Made by a program: the position numbers and the translations under genes
NCBI GenBank assembly: GCA_964415255.1
Contig: CAYQAC010000008.1
Coordinates: forward strand, 1 to 64,000
DNA length: 64,000 bases
Reading direction: 5' to 3'
From: JAHBVY01 sp964415255
GTDB lineage: Bacteria > Myxococcota_A > Polyangia > Polyangiales > Polyangiaceae
In this document: piece after piece, positions 43,428 through 52,393 of the stretch
Numbering within the stretch: the stretch's first letter is position 1
How the letters are laid out: the number at the start of each line of letters is the position of its first letter
The notes under the pieces: model-generated
The model's input: only the letters and a program-made list of their open reading frames with translations
Told to the model about the DNA's origin: nothing
Database searches by the model: none

Positions 43428-44070
43428 ATGAAATCAAACCGAACGGGGCGGGCGTCGTCAGGCGCCCTGAAGTCTTGCTTGCTGCTCACTGGGACCCTGG
43501 CGCTCGGCGCGCTCGTGGCGGTGGGCTGTCGCAAGAANNNNNNNNNNAGAAGAGGTGGAGTACCCACCGCCGAACCCCAGCGCGACGGCGACGGCCACGG
43601 CGACCGCCACGGCCACGGCGACCGAGGTGCCCGACGCCGGGCCGCCGCCACCGCCTGAGCCCCAGCCGCTCGATCCGCTCACGCTTGAGGATCTCAGCAA
43701 GGCGATCAAGAAGCGGGTCGCCAAGCAGGCGCCGTACCCCATGAAGGCCGTAGCGGAGCCGTTCGGTGCGGTGCTGAGCGAAGGGCAGACCCACGAGGTG
43801 CCGCTGATGATCGCCGGGCAGAAGTGCTACAGCGTGATCGCGCAGGGCGGCCCAGGCATCATCGAACTCGACATCGAGATCAAGATTGAGCCCATCGCCG
43901 GGGTGGCGCTGCCCATCAACCCCACCTTCGCCGTGGACAGCACCGGCGGCGCCGAGGCGGCGGTCACCCCCTGCGTCACCAACGTGATGCCAGCCGGCTT
44001 CGCGGGCCGCGTGATCTTGAAGGCGACGCGTGGCTCAGGGCCAGTCGCCGCTCAGGTGTTCATGAAGTAG
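43428..44070 (+). CDS. Small lipoprotein, second copy (broken by a 10-N gap)
   Basis: Starts MKSNRTGRASSGALKSC at ATG 43428 with a signal ending in AVGCRK, 17 nt after the first copy. The 10-N gap (43538-43547) falls directly after the lipobox and puts the remainder in another frame from about 43555 (EYPPPNPSATATATA...). The right part has the same fold as the first copy (KCYSVIAQGG, AQVFMK). The frame change is an assembly effect, since both parts match the paralogue. A tandem THR/ALA codon run (ACGGCGACGGCCACGG) lies after the gap. Confidence 0.78.
43538..43547. other. Assembly gap (10 N) in a lipoprotein gene
   Basis: Flanked by GCAAGAA and AGAAGAGG, which may overlap. The true length is unknown and the gene changes frame here. 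Confidence 0.9.
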
Positions 44071-44127
44071 GGCTCAGCGCCTACCCCTTCGAGCGCAACT
44101 CACCTGCGCCGTGGCCGAACCAGGCCG

Positions 44128-44853
44128 GTGCCTCAACCTGCCTTCGCTCCGCGCGTCTTGAGCGCTGGGAGCCTGCCGCCCCGCCTCGCGGACTTGAGCG
44201 ATCCACCGAGCGAGCTGTTCCTCTGGGGTCAGCTGCCGCGCGGCGCCGCCGTGGCGGTGGTCGGCACGCGCAAGCCGAGCGACCCAGCGCTCCACTTCAC
44301 GCGGCAGCTGGTGCACGACTTAGCGCGCGCGGGCGTCGCCATCTTGAGCGGCGGCGCCGCGGGCGTCGATCGCGCGGCGCACGAGGCCGCGCTGGAGGCT
44401 GGCGGGGAGACGCTGGTGGTGGCGCCGGCTGGGCTCAGCCGGCCGTACCCGGCGGCGCACGAGGAGCTGTTTCGGCGCGTGCTGGCTGCCGGCGGGGGCT
44501 ACCTCAGCGTGGTGCCGGACGGCAGCGCCGCGGAGCCCTGGTGCTTCTTTCGGCGCAACTCGGTGATGGCCGCGCTGGCGCACGCGGTGGTGGCGGTGGA
44601 GTGTGGGGTGAGGAGCGGCACCCGCAACACCACGGCGCGGGCGCGGCGCCTGGGCAGGCCCGTGTTCTGGCCACCGTCGCCGCCCTGGGAGCCGCGCGGC
44701 GCGGGCTTCTTGGTGGAGTACCGGCTTGGGGGGGTGACGCCGCTGCGGGACGCGCGCGACGTGCTTGAGAGCCTCCGCGCGCGGCGCCTGTACGGGGTGA
44801 GCGAGTCCATGCAGCTCGGCTTCGAGCTTGAGACGGAGGGCGCGGGGGACTGA
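44128..44853 (+). CDS. DprA/Smf-like Rossmann-fold protein
   Basis: 241 residues from GTG 44128. The Rossmann fold has the DprA signatures AVVGTRKPSDPA, ILSGGAAGVDRAAHEAAL and RRNSVMAALAHAVVAVECG, then RSGTRNTTARARRLGRPVF. DprA loads RecA on incoming ssDNA in transformation. It lacks the N-terminal SAM domain and the C-terminal winged helix of full-length DprA (usually 300-400 aa). It may be a short DprA variant or a LOG-like nucleotide-binding protein. No other competence gene lies nearby. Confidence 0.8.
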   Translation: MPQPAFAPRVLSAGSLPPRLADLSDPPSELFLWGQLPRGAAVAVVGTRKPSDPALHFTRQLVHDLARAGVAILSGGAAGVDRAAHEAALEAGGETLVVAPAGLSRPYPAAHEELFRRVLAAGGGYLSVVPDGSAAEPWCFFRRNSVMAALAHAVVAVECGVRSGTRNTTARARRLGRPVFWPPSPPWEPRGAGFLVEYRLGGVTPLRDARDVLESLRARRLYGVSESMQLGFELETEGAGD

Positions 44854-44972
44854 CGGCGCGCCCGTCATGCGGGCCGTACGATGGTTGGGGGCGCAGCATG
44901 CTGCACCCCTACTGTGAACGGCTTCGCCCCACCGCTTGCCCATATCAGGCGCCGGTGCCATAGCGCGCCGTC

Positions 44973-46310
44973 GTGGCGGAGGTGACCATCATCGGCGCGG
45001 GGCTCGCGGGCTCTGAAGCGGCGCTGCAGCTCGCCGCGCGCGGCGTTCAGGTGCGGCTCCTGGAGCAGAAGCCTGAGCGCCGCACCCCGGCGCAGTCGAG
45101 CGACCACCTGTGCGAGCTGGTGTGCTCCAACTCGTTTCGGGGCGCGCACCTGACGAACGCGGTGGGCCTCTTGAAGGAGGAGATGCGCCGCCTGGGCTCC
45201 CAGGTGATGCAGGCGGCTGAGCTGTGCCGGGTGCCCGCCGGGGGCGCGCTGGCGGTGGATCGTGAGCGCTTCGCCGCGGAGATGACTCGGCGCCTGAAGG
45301 CCGAGCCCAACATCCAGATCATCACCGGTGAGGTCTGCTCACTACCCAGCGAGCGGCCCCTGCTGATCGCCACCGGGCCGCTCACGGGGGACGCCCTGGC
45401 GGCGTCGCTTGAGGCGCACCTGGGAGAAGGCAGCTTAGCTTACTATGACGCCATCGCGCCGATCGTGAGCGCGGACAGCATCGACTGGGAGCGGGTATTC
45501 ATCGCCTCCCGCTGGGACAAGGGCGAGACGGAGGAGGAGCGCCGCGCCTACGTGAACTGCCCGATGGATCGCGAGCAGTACGAGCGTTTCGTTGCGGAAA
45601 TTCAGGCGGCGCGCAAGGTGGAGCCGCGCGCATTCGAGCAGGCGCGCTACTTCGAGGGTTGCCTCCCGGTGGAGGTGATGGCGGAGCGCGGGGTGCGCAC
45701 GCTGGCGTTTGGGCCGATGAAGCCAGCTGGGCTGACGGATCCGCGCACTGGGCGTTGGCCCTATGCGGTGGTGCAGCTCCGGCGTGAAGACGAGGCGGGC
45801 ACCGCGTACAACCTGGTGGGGTTTCAGTCGCGCATGGCGTGGCCGGAGCAGGAGCGCATCTTCCGCACCATCCCGGGGCTTGAGCAGGCGGAGTTTTTGC
45901 GCTTGGCCGCCGTGCACCGCAACACCTTCCTGTGCGCACCGCGCCTGCTAGACGAGACGATGCAGCTCCGGGCGGAGCCCGGGCTCTACTTCGCCGGGCA
46001 GATCACGGGGACGGAGGGCTACGTGGAGGGCGCCGCGGGCGGTTGGCTGGTGGCGCACTTCATCGCGGAGCGCCTGGCCGGGCGTGAGCCGCGGCTGCCC
46101 CCAAGCGCCACGGCCCACGCCGCGCTGCTGCGGCAGCTGAGCCGCCACCCGGAGGACTACCAGCCCTCCAACATCACCTTCAGCCACTTCGCCCCGTTCG
46201 AGGGGGCGGACGCCCGCGGCCGCAAGCTCAAGAAGCGCGACCGCTACCAAGCGATGGCGGACCGCGCCCTCTCAGCGCTCGCGCCGTTCGCCGACGAGGT
46301 GACGCCGTAG
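44973..46310 (+). CDS. trmFO: tRNA m5U54 methyltransferase, FADH2/folate type
   Basis: 445 residues, GTG start. It makes ribothymidine at tRNA position 54 from methylene-tetrahydrofolate using FAD. The N-terminal FAD motif GAGLAGSEAALQLA, CSNSFRGAHLTNAVGLLKEEM, RVPAGGALAVDRERFA, CPMDREQYERF and YFEGCLPVEVMAERG are diagnostic for TrmFO. Length fits the family. The tRNA-Gly gene is 266 nt downstream on the same strand but has its own promoter. Confidence 0.97.
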   Translation: MAEVTIIGAGLAGSEAALQLAARGVQVRLLEQKPERRTPAQSSDHLCELVCSNSFRGAHLTNAVGLLKEEMRRLGSQVMQAAELCRVPAGGALAVDRERFAAEMTRRLKAEPNIQIITGEVCSLPSERPLLIATGPLTGDALAASLEAHLGEGSLAYYDAIAPIVSADSIDWERVFIASRWDKGETEEERRAYVNCPMDREQYERFVAEIQAARKVEPRAFEQARYFEGCLPVEVMAERGVRTLAFGPMKPAGLTDPRTGRWPYAVVQLRREDEAGTAYNLVGFQSRMAWPEQERIFRTIPGLEQAEFLRLAAVHRNTFLCAPRLLDETMQLRAEPGLYFAGQITGTEGYVEGAAGGWLVAHFIAERLAGREPRLPPSATAHAALLRQLSRHPEDYQPSNITFSHFAPFEGADARGRKLKKRDRYQAMADRALSALAPFADEVTP

Positions 46311-46521
46311 CGTCAGGCCCCGGTGCCTGGCGCTGGGTCATGCCGCTTCGCGCCGCGGTAGCTGCAGCGAGGGCTGTGAGCTCCCGTCGGTCGCCTGACC
46401 GGCGCTGAGTTGGCATCACAAGTTGGGGGATCGGGGGGTTTGCCTGCACCGCGCTTGGGTGGCGCCGGCCTAAGAGCTGGTCGAGGCGCCCGTAAAAATC
46501 TCAAGGCGCTGTGCGACGCGC

Positions 46522-46550
46522 TTGACAGAGTGGAGGAAGGCTCCTAATAA
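46522..46550 (+). promoter_or_regulatory. Consensus sigma-70 promoter of tRNA-Gly
   Basis: TTGACA (46522-46527), exactly 17 nt, TAATAA (46545-46550). The tRNA begins 26 nt after the -10. This is the clearest promoter in the window. Confidence 0.85.
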
Positions 46551-46575
46551 AGCGCTCCCTCCCTGGTGGAGGGCT

Positions 46576-46650
<75 letters not shown>

Positions 46651-46705
46651 CGACTTAGCTGGCCGCGCCCCGCGCTTGGACATCCCGGCGGAAGGGGCCG
46701 CTGAG

Positions 46706-46720
46706 GTCAGCTAACCTGAT
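46706..46720. repeat. GTCAG-N5-CTGAT palindrome
   Basis: Spacer CTAAC. It runs into the GATGAGGCGC array downstream of the tRNA gene. Confidence 0.5.
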
Positions 46721-46808
46721 GAGGCGCGCTGTTTGATGAGGTGCCCATCTGACGAGGCGCTGTTTGATGAGGCGCCTGACTGACGAGGTGCCCTGTCTGA
46801 TGAGGCGC
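46718..46808 (+). repeat. Array of GAYGAGGYGC units
   Basis: Six copies of GAYGAGGYGC starting at 46718, 46735, 46751, 46766, 46782 and 46799 (period 15-17), alternating T/C at two positions. Separators are short (TGTTT, CATCT, CTGT). No coding sense seen. Confidence 0.85.
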
Positions 46809-46826
46809 CCGGCCTTGAATGGGCCC

Positions 46827-48134
46827 TCAGTGCCCTGGCTCGGGCTCCGGCTCCTCGGGGCTCTGGGCGCTCTCCGCGGCGACGCGACGGATCAGGCGCC
46901 CCACGGTGAGGCCCTGCACCACCACGCTGAAGATCACGATGAGGTAGGTCACCGTGAGCACCGCGGCGCGTCCGTCGAACTCAGGCAGCTTCATCGCCAG
47001 CGCCACGCTCACCCCGCCCTTGAGCCCGCCCCAGGTGAGCACCCGGATGGCGCCGGTGTCGATGCTGCGGCGTGACCGGAGCACGAGGATGGGCAAGCCC
47101 ACCCCGACCCAGCGCGCGAACAGCACCACGACCACCAAGATGCCGCCCGCCTGAAGGTAGAGCAGCCGCGAGTCGATCGCGAAGATTTCCAGGCCGATGA
47201 GCAAGAACAGGAGCGCGTTGAGCGTCTCGTCGATGAAGGTCCACACGACGTCGAGGTCGCGCGCCGCGCGCTCGCTCAGCGCGTGGCGCCCGCGGTTGCC
47301 GATGAATAGGCCTGCGACGACCGCGGCGAGTGGCGCCGAGACGTGCGTCTTCGAGGCGATGAGGCCGATCGCGAACACGGTGGCGACGGACACCAAGATC
47401 TCGAGGCTCGGCTCATCCATCGTGCGCAGCGTGCGTGCGCACACCCAGCCGGCGCCCAGGCCGAGCGCGACCCCGCCCACCACCTCTTGCACTAGGAGCC
47501 CGCCCACCTTGAGCGGGCTCATCGCCTCCTCCGTGGCTTCCGCGCTGCCCGTCGCCATCGCGACGCCAATGCCGAGCAGCACCGTGAACACCACCACCGC
47601 GGTGCCGTCGTTGAACAAGCTCTCGCCTATCACCTTGGTCTCCAGGCTCTTCGGCGCCTTGGCGGCCTTCATGATGCCGAGCACGGCGATCGGATCCGTG
47701 GGGGAGATCAAGGCGCCGAACGCGAGGCACCACACCATGCTGATGGGCACGCCCAGCTGATGGAACACGAAGTACGCCGCGATGCCTGACACCGCCGTAC
47801 TGATCAGCACGCCGACCGACGCCAGCGTGACGATGGACGCGTAGTGCTGCTTGAGGCGACTGAGGTCGGTGTGGAGCGCACCCGCGAACAAGAGCAAGGT
47901 GAGCATCCCGGTGAGGACGGTCTCCGCAAAGTTGATCGAGAGCACCGCCTCCCGCGCCACCCCCGCCAGCTTCCAGCTAGGGACTAGCTGGTCTACCCCG
48001 AGTACCGCCAGCGACGCGAGCAAGCCGCTCAAGAGCAGGCCGATCGCGAATGGCAGCTTCAAGAGGTGGTAGTTCAGGAACCCGAAGGTCGCGGCCAAGA
48101 TCAGCAAGATGGCGGTGGCGTTCAGGATCTCCAT
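46827..48134 (-). CDS. CPA1-family Na+/H+ antiporter
   Basis: 435-residue membrane protein with about 12 helices. Diagnostic CPA1 motifs: FGALISPTDPIAVLGIMK (the ion-binding TD region), GESLFNDGTAVVVFTVLLGIG (the conserved ND), and TWGGLKGGVSVALAMKLP. It exchanges Na+ or K+ for H+ at the inner membrane. Start at ATG 48134. The upstream region holds a dispersed repeat. No partner gene. Confidence 0.94.
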   Translation of the reverse strand: MEILNATAILLILAATFGFLNYHLLKLPFAIGLLLSGLLASLAVLGVDQLVPSWKLAGVAREAVLSINFAETVLTGMLTLLLFAGALHTDLSRLKQHYASIVTLASVGVLISTAVSGIAAYFVFHQLGVPISMVWCLAFGALISPTDPIAVLGIMKAAKAPKSLETKVIGESLFNDGTAVVVFTVLLGIGVAMATGSAEATEEAMSPLKVGGLLVQEVVGGVALGLGAGWVCARTLRTMDEPSLEILVSVATVFAIGLIASKTHVSAPLAAVVAGLFIGNRGRHALSERAARDLDVVWTFIDETLNALLFLLIGLEIFAIDSRLLYLQAGGILVVVVLFARWVGVGLPILVLRSRRSIDTGAIRVLTWGGLKGGVSVALAMKLPEFDGRAAVLTVTYLIVIFSVVVQGLTVGRLIRRVAAESAQSPEEPEPEPGH

Positions 48135-48257
48135 TGTGCGCTATGGATCTTCAAGGAGGGGCCGCGGCGCAAGGCCGCAGCGCGCTTTTTGCGCAGACGG
48201 GTTTCCACAGGCTTTTTTTAGGCTTTGCGCGGCTGTGAGCCAGCGCGCGGCTGTAGA

Positions 48258-48285
48258 GCGCGGTGCCGTCCAACCCCCAAACCCC
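48258..48285 (+). repeat. Dispersed repeat, copy E
   Basis: GCGCGGTGCC, a three-base insertion (GTC), then CAACCCCC and AAACCCC, between the antiporter start and the relA/spoT stop. Confidence 0.7.
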
Positions 48286-48349
48286 GTGAGTCTGCGTGTT
48301 CATGTAGGGGCAGGCCTCGGTGCCTGCCCAACGTGGGCGCGCCTGGCGC

Positions 48350-50785
48350 TCAGACGCGGTCCACTGAGACCACGCCGCGCACGCGCTGCAGCGCCTTCAT
48401 CACGCGCTTCAGCTGCTCCAGATCCCCCACCATGAAAGTGAAGATGTTCTGGGCGCGGCCGTCATCCGTCGCTCGACAGTTCGCCTCACTGATGTTGATC
48501 TTCTGGGCGCTGAAGGTCTCGCTCACCGTCGCCAAGGTGCCCGGCGAGTGCTGGGTGGGCNNNNNNNNNNGCGGGTCGCTCGGCTTCGGCTCGCCTCCCG
48601 GCTTCGGCTCACCCTCCAGCGGTACGGGGGTGGCGCAGCCGCCGATGTCCCGGCTCGCGTCCCCCTTGGCCCGGCCCGCCTCGTTGAGCTGGTTCAGGTC
48701 GGCGCAGACGAACGTGAAGACGTTCACGGCCTTGCCATCGTCACTCGCGCGACACGTGGCTTCGCTGATGTTGATGCTCATCTGGCTGAAGGTCTGACCG
48801 ACCGTCGCCAAGATGCCCGGCGAGTGCTGGGTGGTCACGCGGATCTGCACCGGGCGCTGCACGCCTGCGCGCGTGTCCCAGCTCACGTCGATGCGGCGCT
48901 CTGGGTCGGTGTCGAAGGCCTTGATGCAGTCCCGACGGTGGATGGTGACGCCGCGGCCGCGGGTGATGAAGCCGATGATGGGGTCGCCCGCGACGGGGCC
49001 ACAGCACTTGGCGTAGCGGATCAGGATGTCGTCGATGCCGCTCACGCGGATCCCGGCGTTGTCGCGGCGCGTGACCTTACGCACCAGGCTCTCCACCATG
49101 GAGGTCTTGAGCTCCTTGGGCGCGGCCTCTTCACCGCCGGTGCGCTGCTTCACGAGCTGCACCACCTCATAGGCTTGCAGCTTGCCGTAGCCGATGGCGA
49201 GCAAGAACTCCTCCTGCGTCCCCAGGCGGTAATGGTCGATGAGGCGCCTGAGCTCCTGCTCGTTCTTCAAGAGCCGCGTGAGGCTCATGCCCGCGCTGTG
49301 GAGCTCCGTCTCCAAGAGCTCGCGCCCCAGCGCCAGGCTCCGGGTGCGCTGCTCAGCGCGCAGGTAGCTGCGGATCCGCGTGCGCGCGCGGCTGGTGACG
49401 CAGGCGTCGAGCCAGTCGCGGTTAGGCTTCTGCGCGGGGGAGGTCATGATTTCCATGACGTCCCCGGAGCGCAGCTTGTAGCGAATGGGCACGATTTGCC
49501 CGTTGGCGCGCGCGCCGGAGATGTGATTGCCCACCTCGGTGTGGATGGAGTACGCAAAATCGATCGGGGTGGCTCCGCGCGGAAACACCTCCACGTCCCC
49601 CTTCGGGGTGAACACGTACACCTCGTCAGGGAATAGATCTATCTTGACGCTCTCCAGGAACTCCGCCGGATCCTTCAGGTTCCGCTGGTAGTCCGCCAGC
49701 TCGCGCAGCCAGTGGAAGCGCTCGGCGTCCTTCGGGTGGATGCCGCCGCTCACGCGCTCCTTGTATTGCCAGTGCGCGGCGACCCCGAGCTCGGCCACCC
49801 GGTGCATCTCGTGGGTGCGGATCTGCACCTCGATGCGCTGCCGCCCGGGGCCCACCACCGTGGTGTGGAGCGACTGGTACATGTTCGGCTTGGGCAGCGC
49901 GATGTAGTCCTTGAAGCGCCCGGGGATGGGCGTCCATTTGGAGTGGATGACGCCGAGGCAGGCGTAGCAGTCCGCCACGCTCTCCACGCAGATGCGGAAG
50001 CCGATGAGATCATACAGCTTCTCGAAGTCGCAGTTGTTCTGCCTCAGCTTGCGGGAAATGGAGTGGATGTGCTTCGCGCGGCCGCTCACGTCGGCGCCGA
50101 AGCCCTGCTCTGCCAGGCGCGACTGGATGGTGCGGCACACGCCCTCAATGTACCGTTCGCGCTCCTTACGGCTCATGCTGAGCTTGCCCTTGAGGTCCTC
50201 GTAGGCGACGGGCTCGGTGTACCTGAACGACAGATCTTCCAGCTCGATCTTGATGCCGTGCATGCCCAGGCGGTTGGCGAGCGGCGCGTAGATTTCGATT
50301 GTTTCGCGGGCGATGCGCTCTTGGCTCTCGGGCTTCATGTGCTCGAGGGTGCGCATGTTGTCCAGGCGGTCACACAGCTTGACGAGCAGCACGCGGATGT
50401 CCTTCGACATCGCGACCACCATCTTGCGGAAGTTCTCCGCTTGGCGATCCTCCTTGGAGGTGAAGTTGATTTGCCCGAGCTTGGTCACGCCATCAACCAA
50501 GTCCGCCACCTCCCCGCCGAAGTCGCGGGTCAGCTCCTCCGTGGAGGTGTCCGTGTCCTCCACCACGTCGTGGAGCAGGCCTGCCACCACGCTGGCGGTG
50601 TCGAGCCGCAGATCTGCGATGATGCCGGCCACCGACGCCGGGTGGACGAAGTACGGCTCGCCGCTCTTGCGCGACTGCTCCCGGTGCGCCCACTGGGCGT
50701 AATCGTACGCCCGCCTGATGAGATCCACATCGGCGTTGGGGTGGTAGCTCGTGACTCGTTCGACCAGATCTTGCGCAGCCAGCAC
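48350..50785 (-). CDS. RelA/SpoT-type (p)ppGpp synthetase/hydrolase with two ACT-like segments
   Basis: 811 residues including a gap. HD hydrolase domain (HPASVAGIIADL, GLLHDVVEDTD), synthetase domain (YDLIGFRICVES, KDYIALPKPNMYQSLHTTV, EVQIRTHEMHRVAE), TGS domain (EVFPRGATPIDFAYSIHT), a zinc-finger-like region (CCGPVAGDPIIG), and at the end an ACT-like segment TQHSPGILATVGQTFSQ... that stops after ADLNQL, a 40-residue Gly/Pro/Glu linker, then a second complete ACT segment TQHSPGTLATVSETFS ending in VVSVDRV. A 10-N gap (48561-48570) sits at the start of the second copy. Both nucleotide copies differ at many sites, so it is an old duplication or a chimeric join. It makes and degrades (p)ppGpp in the stringent response; the HD looks intact. 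GTG start. Confidence 0.9.
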   Translation of the reverse strand: MLAAQDLVERVTSYHPNADVDLIRRAYDYAQWAHREQSRKSGEPYFVHPASVAGIIADLRLDTASVVAGLLHDVVEDTDTSTEELTRDFGGEVADLVDGVTKLGQINFTSKEDRQAENFRKMVVAMSKDIRVLLVKLCDRLDNMRTLEHMKPESQERIARETIEIYAPLANRLGMHGIKIELEDLSFRYTEPVAYEDLKGKLSMSRKERERYIEGVCRTIQSRLAEQGFGADVSGRAKHIHSISRKLRQNNCDFEKLYDLIGFRICVESVADCYACLGVIHSKWTPIPGRFKDYIALPKPNMYQSLHTTVVGPGRQRIEVQIRTHEMHRVAELGVAAHWQYKERVSGGIHPKDAERFHWLRELADYQRNLKDPAEFLESVKIDLFPDEVYVFTPKGDVEVFPRGATPIDFAYSIHTEVGNHISGARANGQIVPIRYKLRSGDVMEIMTSPAQKPNRDWLDACVTSRARTRIRSYLRAEQRTRSLALGRELLETELHSAGMSLTRLLKNEQELRRLIDHYRLGTQEEFLLAIGYGKLQAYEVVQLVKQRTGGEEAAPKELKTSMVESLVRKVTRRDNAGIRVSGIDDILIRYAKCCGPVAGDPIIGFITRGRGVTIHRRDCIKAFDTDPERRIDVSWDTRAGVQRPVQIRVTTQHSPGILATVGQTFSQMSINISEATCRASDDGKAVNVFTFVCADLNQLNEAGRAKGDASRDIGGCATPVPLEGEPKPGGEPKPSDPXXXXPTQHSPGTLATVSETFSAQKINISEANCRATDDGRAQNIFTFMVGDLEQLKRVMKALQRVRGVVSVDRV
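48561..48570. other. Assembly gap (10 N) between two ACT-like segments
   Basis: Keeps the frame as written. Lies exactly at the boundary of the duplicated segment, a place where an assembler could join repeats wrongly. Confidence 0.9.
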
Positions 50786-50872
50786 AGTTTTGGGAGCGCG
50801 GGCGGGGGCCAGCGCCAGGGGGTGGGAGGTCTAAGGGTTCGCGCGCCTTCAGGGCGCAGAGGAGCAGAGCCA

Positions 50873-50896
50873 GGGGTTTTGGGGGTTTGGCACCGC
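50873..50896 (-). repeat. Dispersed repeat, copy F
   Basis: Reverse-orientation copy (reads GCGGTGCC then AAACCCCC then AAAACCCC on the minus strand) in the intergenic region between relA/spoT and hemW, which are divergent. Confidence 0.7.
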
Positions 50897-50956
50897 TCTC
50901 ATGAGCCCAAGCGCACAATCTAACACCGGCGCCCTGCGCGTCCAACCGCCGCACCC

Positions 50957-52375
50957 GTGCTGCGCCGTGCTAGCAGTCGCGGCGTGAGCCTCCCTGGCAC
51001 AGCAGCCTGCTCCCCCCGCTCGGTTCAGGCGGCGCCGCTCGGCGTGTACGTGCACTTCCCGTGGTGTCTCAAGAAGTGCCCGTACTGTGACTTCCTCAGC
51101 GTGGCGGAGCCAGAGACCGCTAACATCCCCCACCAGGCCTACGCCGATCAGGTGCTGCGGGAGCTGGACTGGCGGCTCGCGGCGGGGCTGCCGCCTGGAG
51201 GTCAGCCACCGGGCGCGGCGCTGGAGCTCCGCTCGGTGTTCTTTGGCGGCGGCACGCCCTCCTTATGGGACAGCGCGGCGCTGGGGCGGGTGCTCCGCGC
51301 GATCCTCGAGCGGCTGCCGTGGCGGGAGCCTCCGGAGATCACCGTGGAGTGTAACCCTACCAGCCTCGATCTCGAGCGCGCCAACCGCCTCGCGGACGTG
51401 GGCGTGAACCGTCTGAGCCTCGGCGTGCAGGGGCTGGAGGATGCGCGGCTGAAGTTCTTGGGGCGGCTGCACGACGGCGCGCTCGGGCTCCAGGCGGTGG
51501 CGGACGCGGTGGCCTCGCGGGTGCCGCGGGTGAGCGCGGACTTGATCTTCGGGGTGCATCAGCAGTCGCCCGAGGCGGCGCGCGCCGAGGTGGCGCGGCT
51601 CGGGGAGCTGGGGGTCGAGCACCTGAGCGCCTACGCGCTGACCATCGAGCCAGGCACCCACTTCGGCGCCCTGGCGCGCAAGGGGAGGTTGCCGCTCTTA
51701 GCCGAGGAGTCCGTGGCGGACAGCTTCCTCTTGGTGGAGCAGGCGCTCTCGGAGCGCGGCTTCGAGCACTATGAGATCAGCAACTACGCCAGGCCCGGCG
51801 CCAGATCGCAGCACAACCTCGGCTACTGGCGCGGCGCACAGTACCTGGGGCTCGGGACCGGCGCTTGGGGCACGGTCAGGGTGCCTGAGGGTGTTGATAC
51901 GGGGCACACAGTCAGTGTAGCTGACGGAGTGGGTGAGGCGCGGGGCGCGGTCAGGGTACCTGATGGTGTCGCTGAGGGGCACACAGTCAGTGTAGCTGAC
52001 GGAGCGGGTGAGGCGCGGGGCGCTGGGCGGCTCATGCGCTACCGCAACACGCCGTCTCCGGAGCGCTACCTCCGCGCTGATTTCAGCCAACTGGCCCTGG
52101 GGTGCATCTCAGAGGCGGTGAGTGAGCTGGAGGAGCTGAGCCCGGAGACGCAGGTGAGCGAGCGGCTGATGCTCGGCTTGCGGCTCGCGGAGGGCGTCGA
52201 TTTAGAGCAGGTGGAGGCAGAGACGGGCGCCCAGGTGCTCACGGCTGAGCGGCGGCGCGCGGTGGAGCGGCAGCTCGACCGCGGGGGGCTTGAGTGGCTC
52301 GAGGGAGGGCGCCGCCTCAGGATCCCGCGCGCCGCCTGGCTCCAGGCGGACGCGGTGATCGCCGACGTGATGTAG
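50957..52375 (+). CDS. hemW: Radical SAM heme chaperone HemW with a tandem-repeat insert
   Basis: 472 residues, longer than the usual 380-400. N-terminal radical-SAM cluster CLKKCPYCDF (C-x3-C-x2-C) and GGGTPSL, LSLGVQGLEDARLKFLGR, YEISNYARPGARSQHN and LGLGTGAW, all HemW hallmarks. It binds heme and an iron-sulfur cluster to load heme on enzymes. A 25-residue unit (VRVPEGVDTGHTVSVADGVG...) is repeated twice in tandem after GTGAW (nt 51875-52024). GTG start 50957; GTG 50984 is possible. The C-terminal part continues normally (RYRNTPSPERYL). Confidence 0.92.
   Translation: MLRRASSRGVSLPGTAACSPRSVQAAPLGVYVHFPWCLKKCPYCDFLSVAEPETANIPHQAYADQVLRELDWRLAAGLPPGGQPPGAALELRSVFFGGGTPSLWDSAALGRVLRAILERLPWREPPEITVECNPTSLDLERANRLADVGVNRLSLGVQGLEDARLKFLGRLHDGALGLQAVADAVASRVPRVSADLIFGVHQQSPEAARAEVARLGELGVEHLSAYALTIEPGTHFGALARKGRLPLLAEESVADSFLLVEQALSERGFEHYEISNYARPGARSQHNLGYWRGAQYLGLGTGAWGTVRVPEGVDTGHTVSVADGVGEARGAVRVPDGVAEGHTVSVADGAGEARGAGRLMRYRNTPSPERYLRADFSQLALGCISEAVSELEELSPETQVSERLMLGLRLAEGVDLEQVEAETGAQVLTAERRRAVERQLDRGGLEWLEGGRRLRIPRAAWLQADAVIADVM
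51875..52024 (+). repeat. Two 75-bp tandem units inside hemW, each with two palindromes
   Basis: Units 51875-51949 and 51950-52024 keep the reading frame (25 codons each). Each unit holds a GTCAG-N5-CTGA box at its start (51875-51889, 51950-51964) and an exact GTCAGTGTAGCTGAC (51911-51925, 51986-52000). Confidence 0.9.
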
Positions 52376-52393
52376 GCGCAGCGAACGGTGCCC

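Noticed and set aside
46718..46808. CRISPR or attachment site after the tRNA gene
   Set aside because: Repeats are 10 bp with 5-7 nt separators, and no integrase or repeated tRNA end is present.
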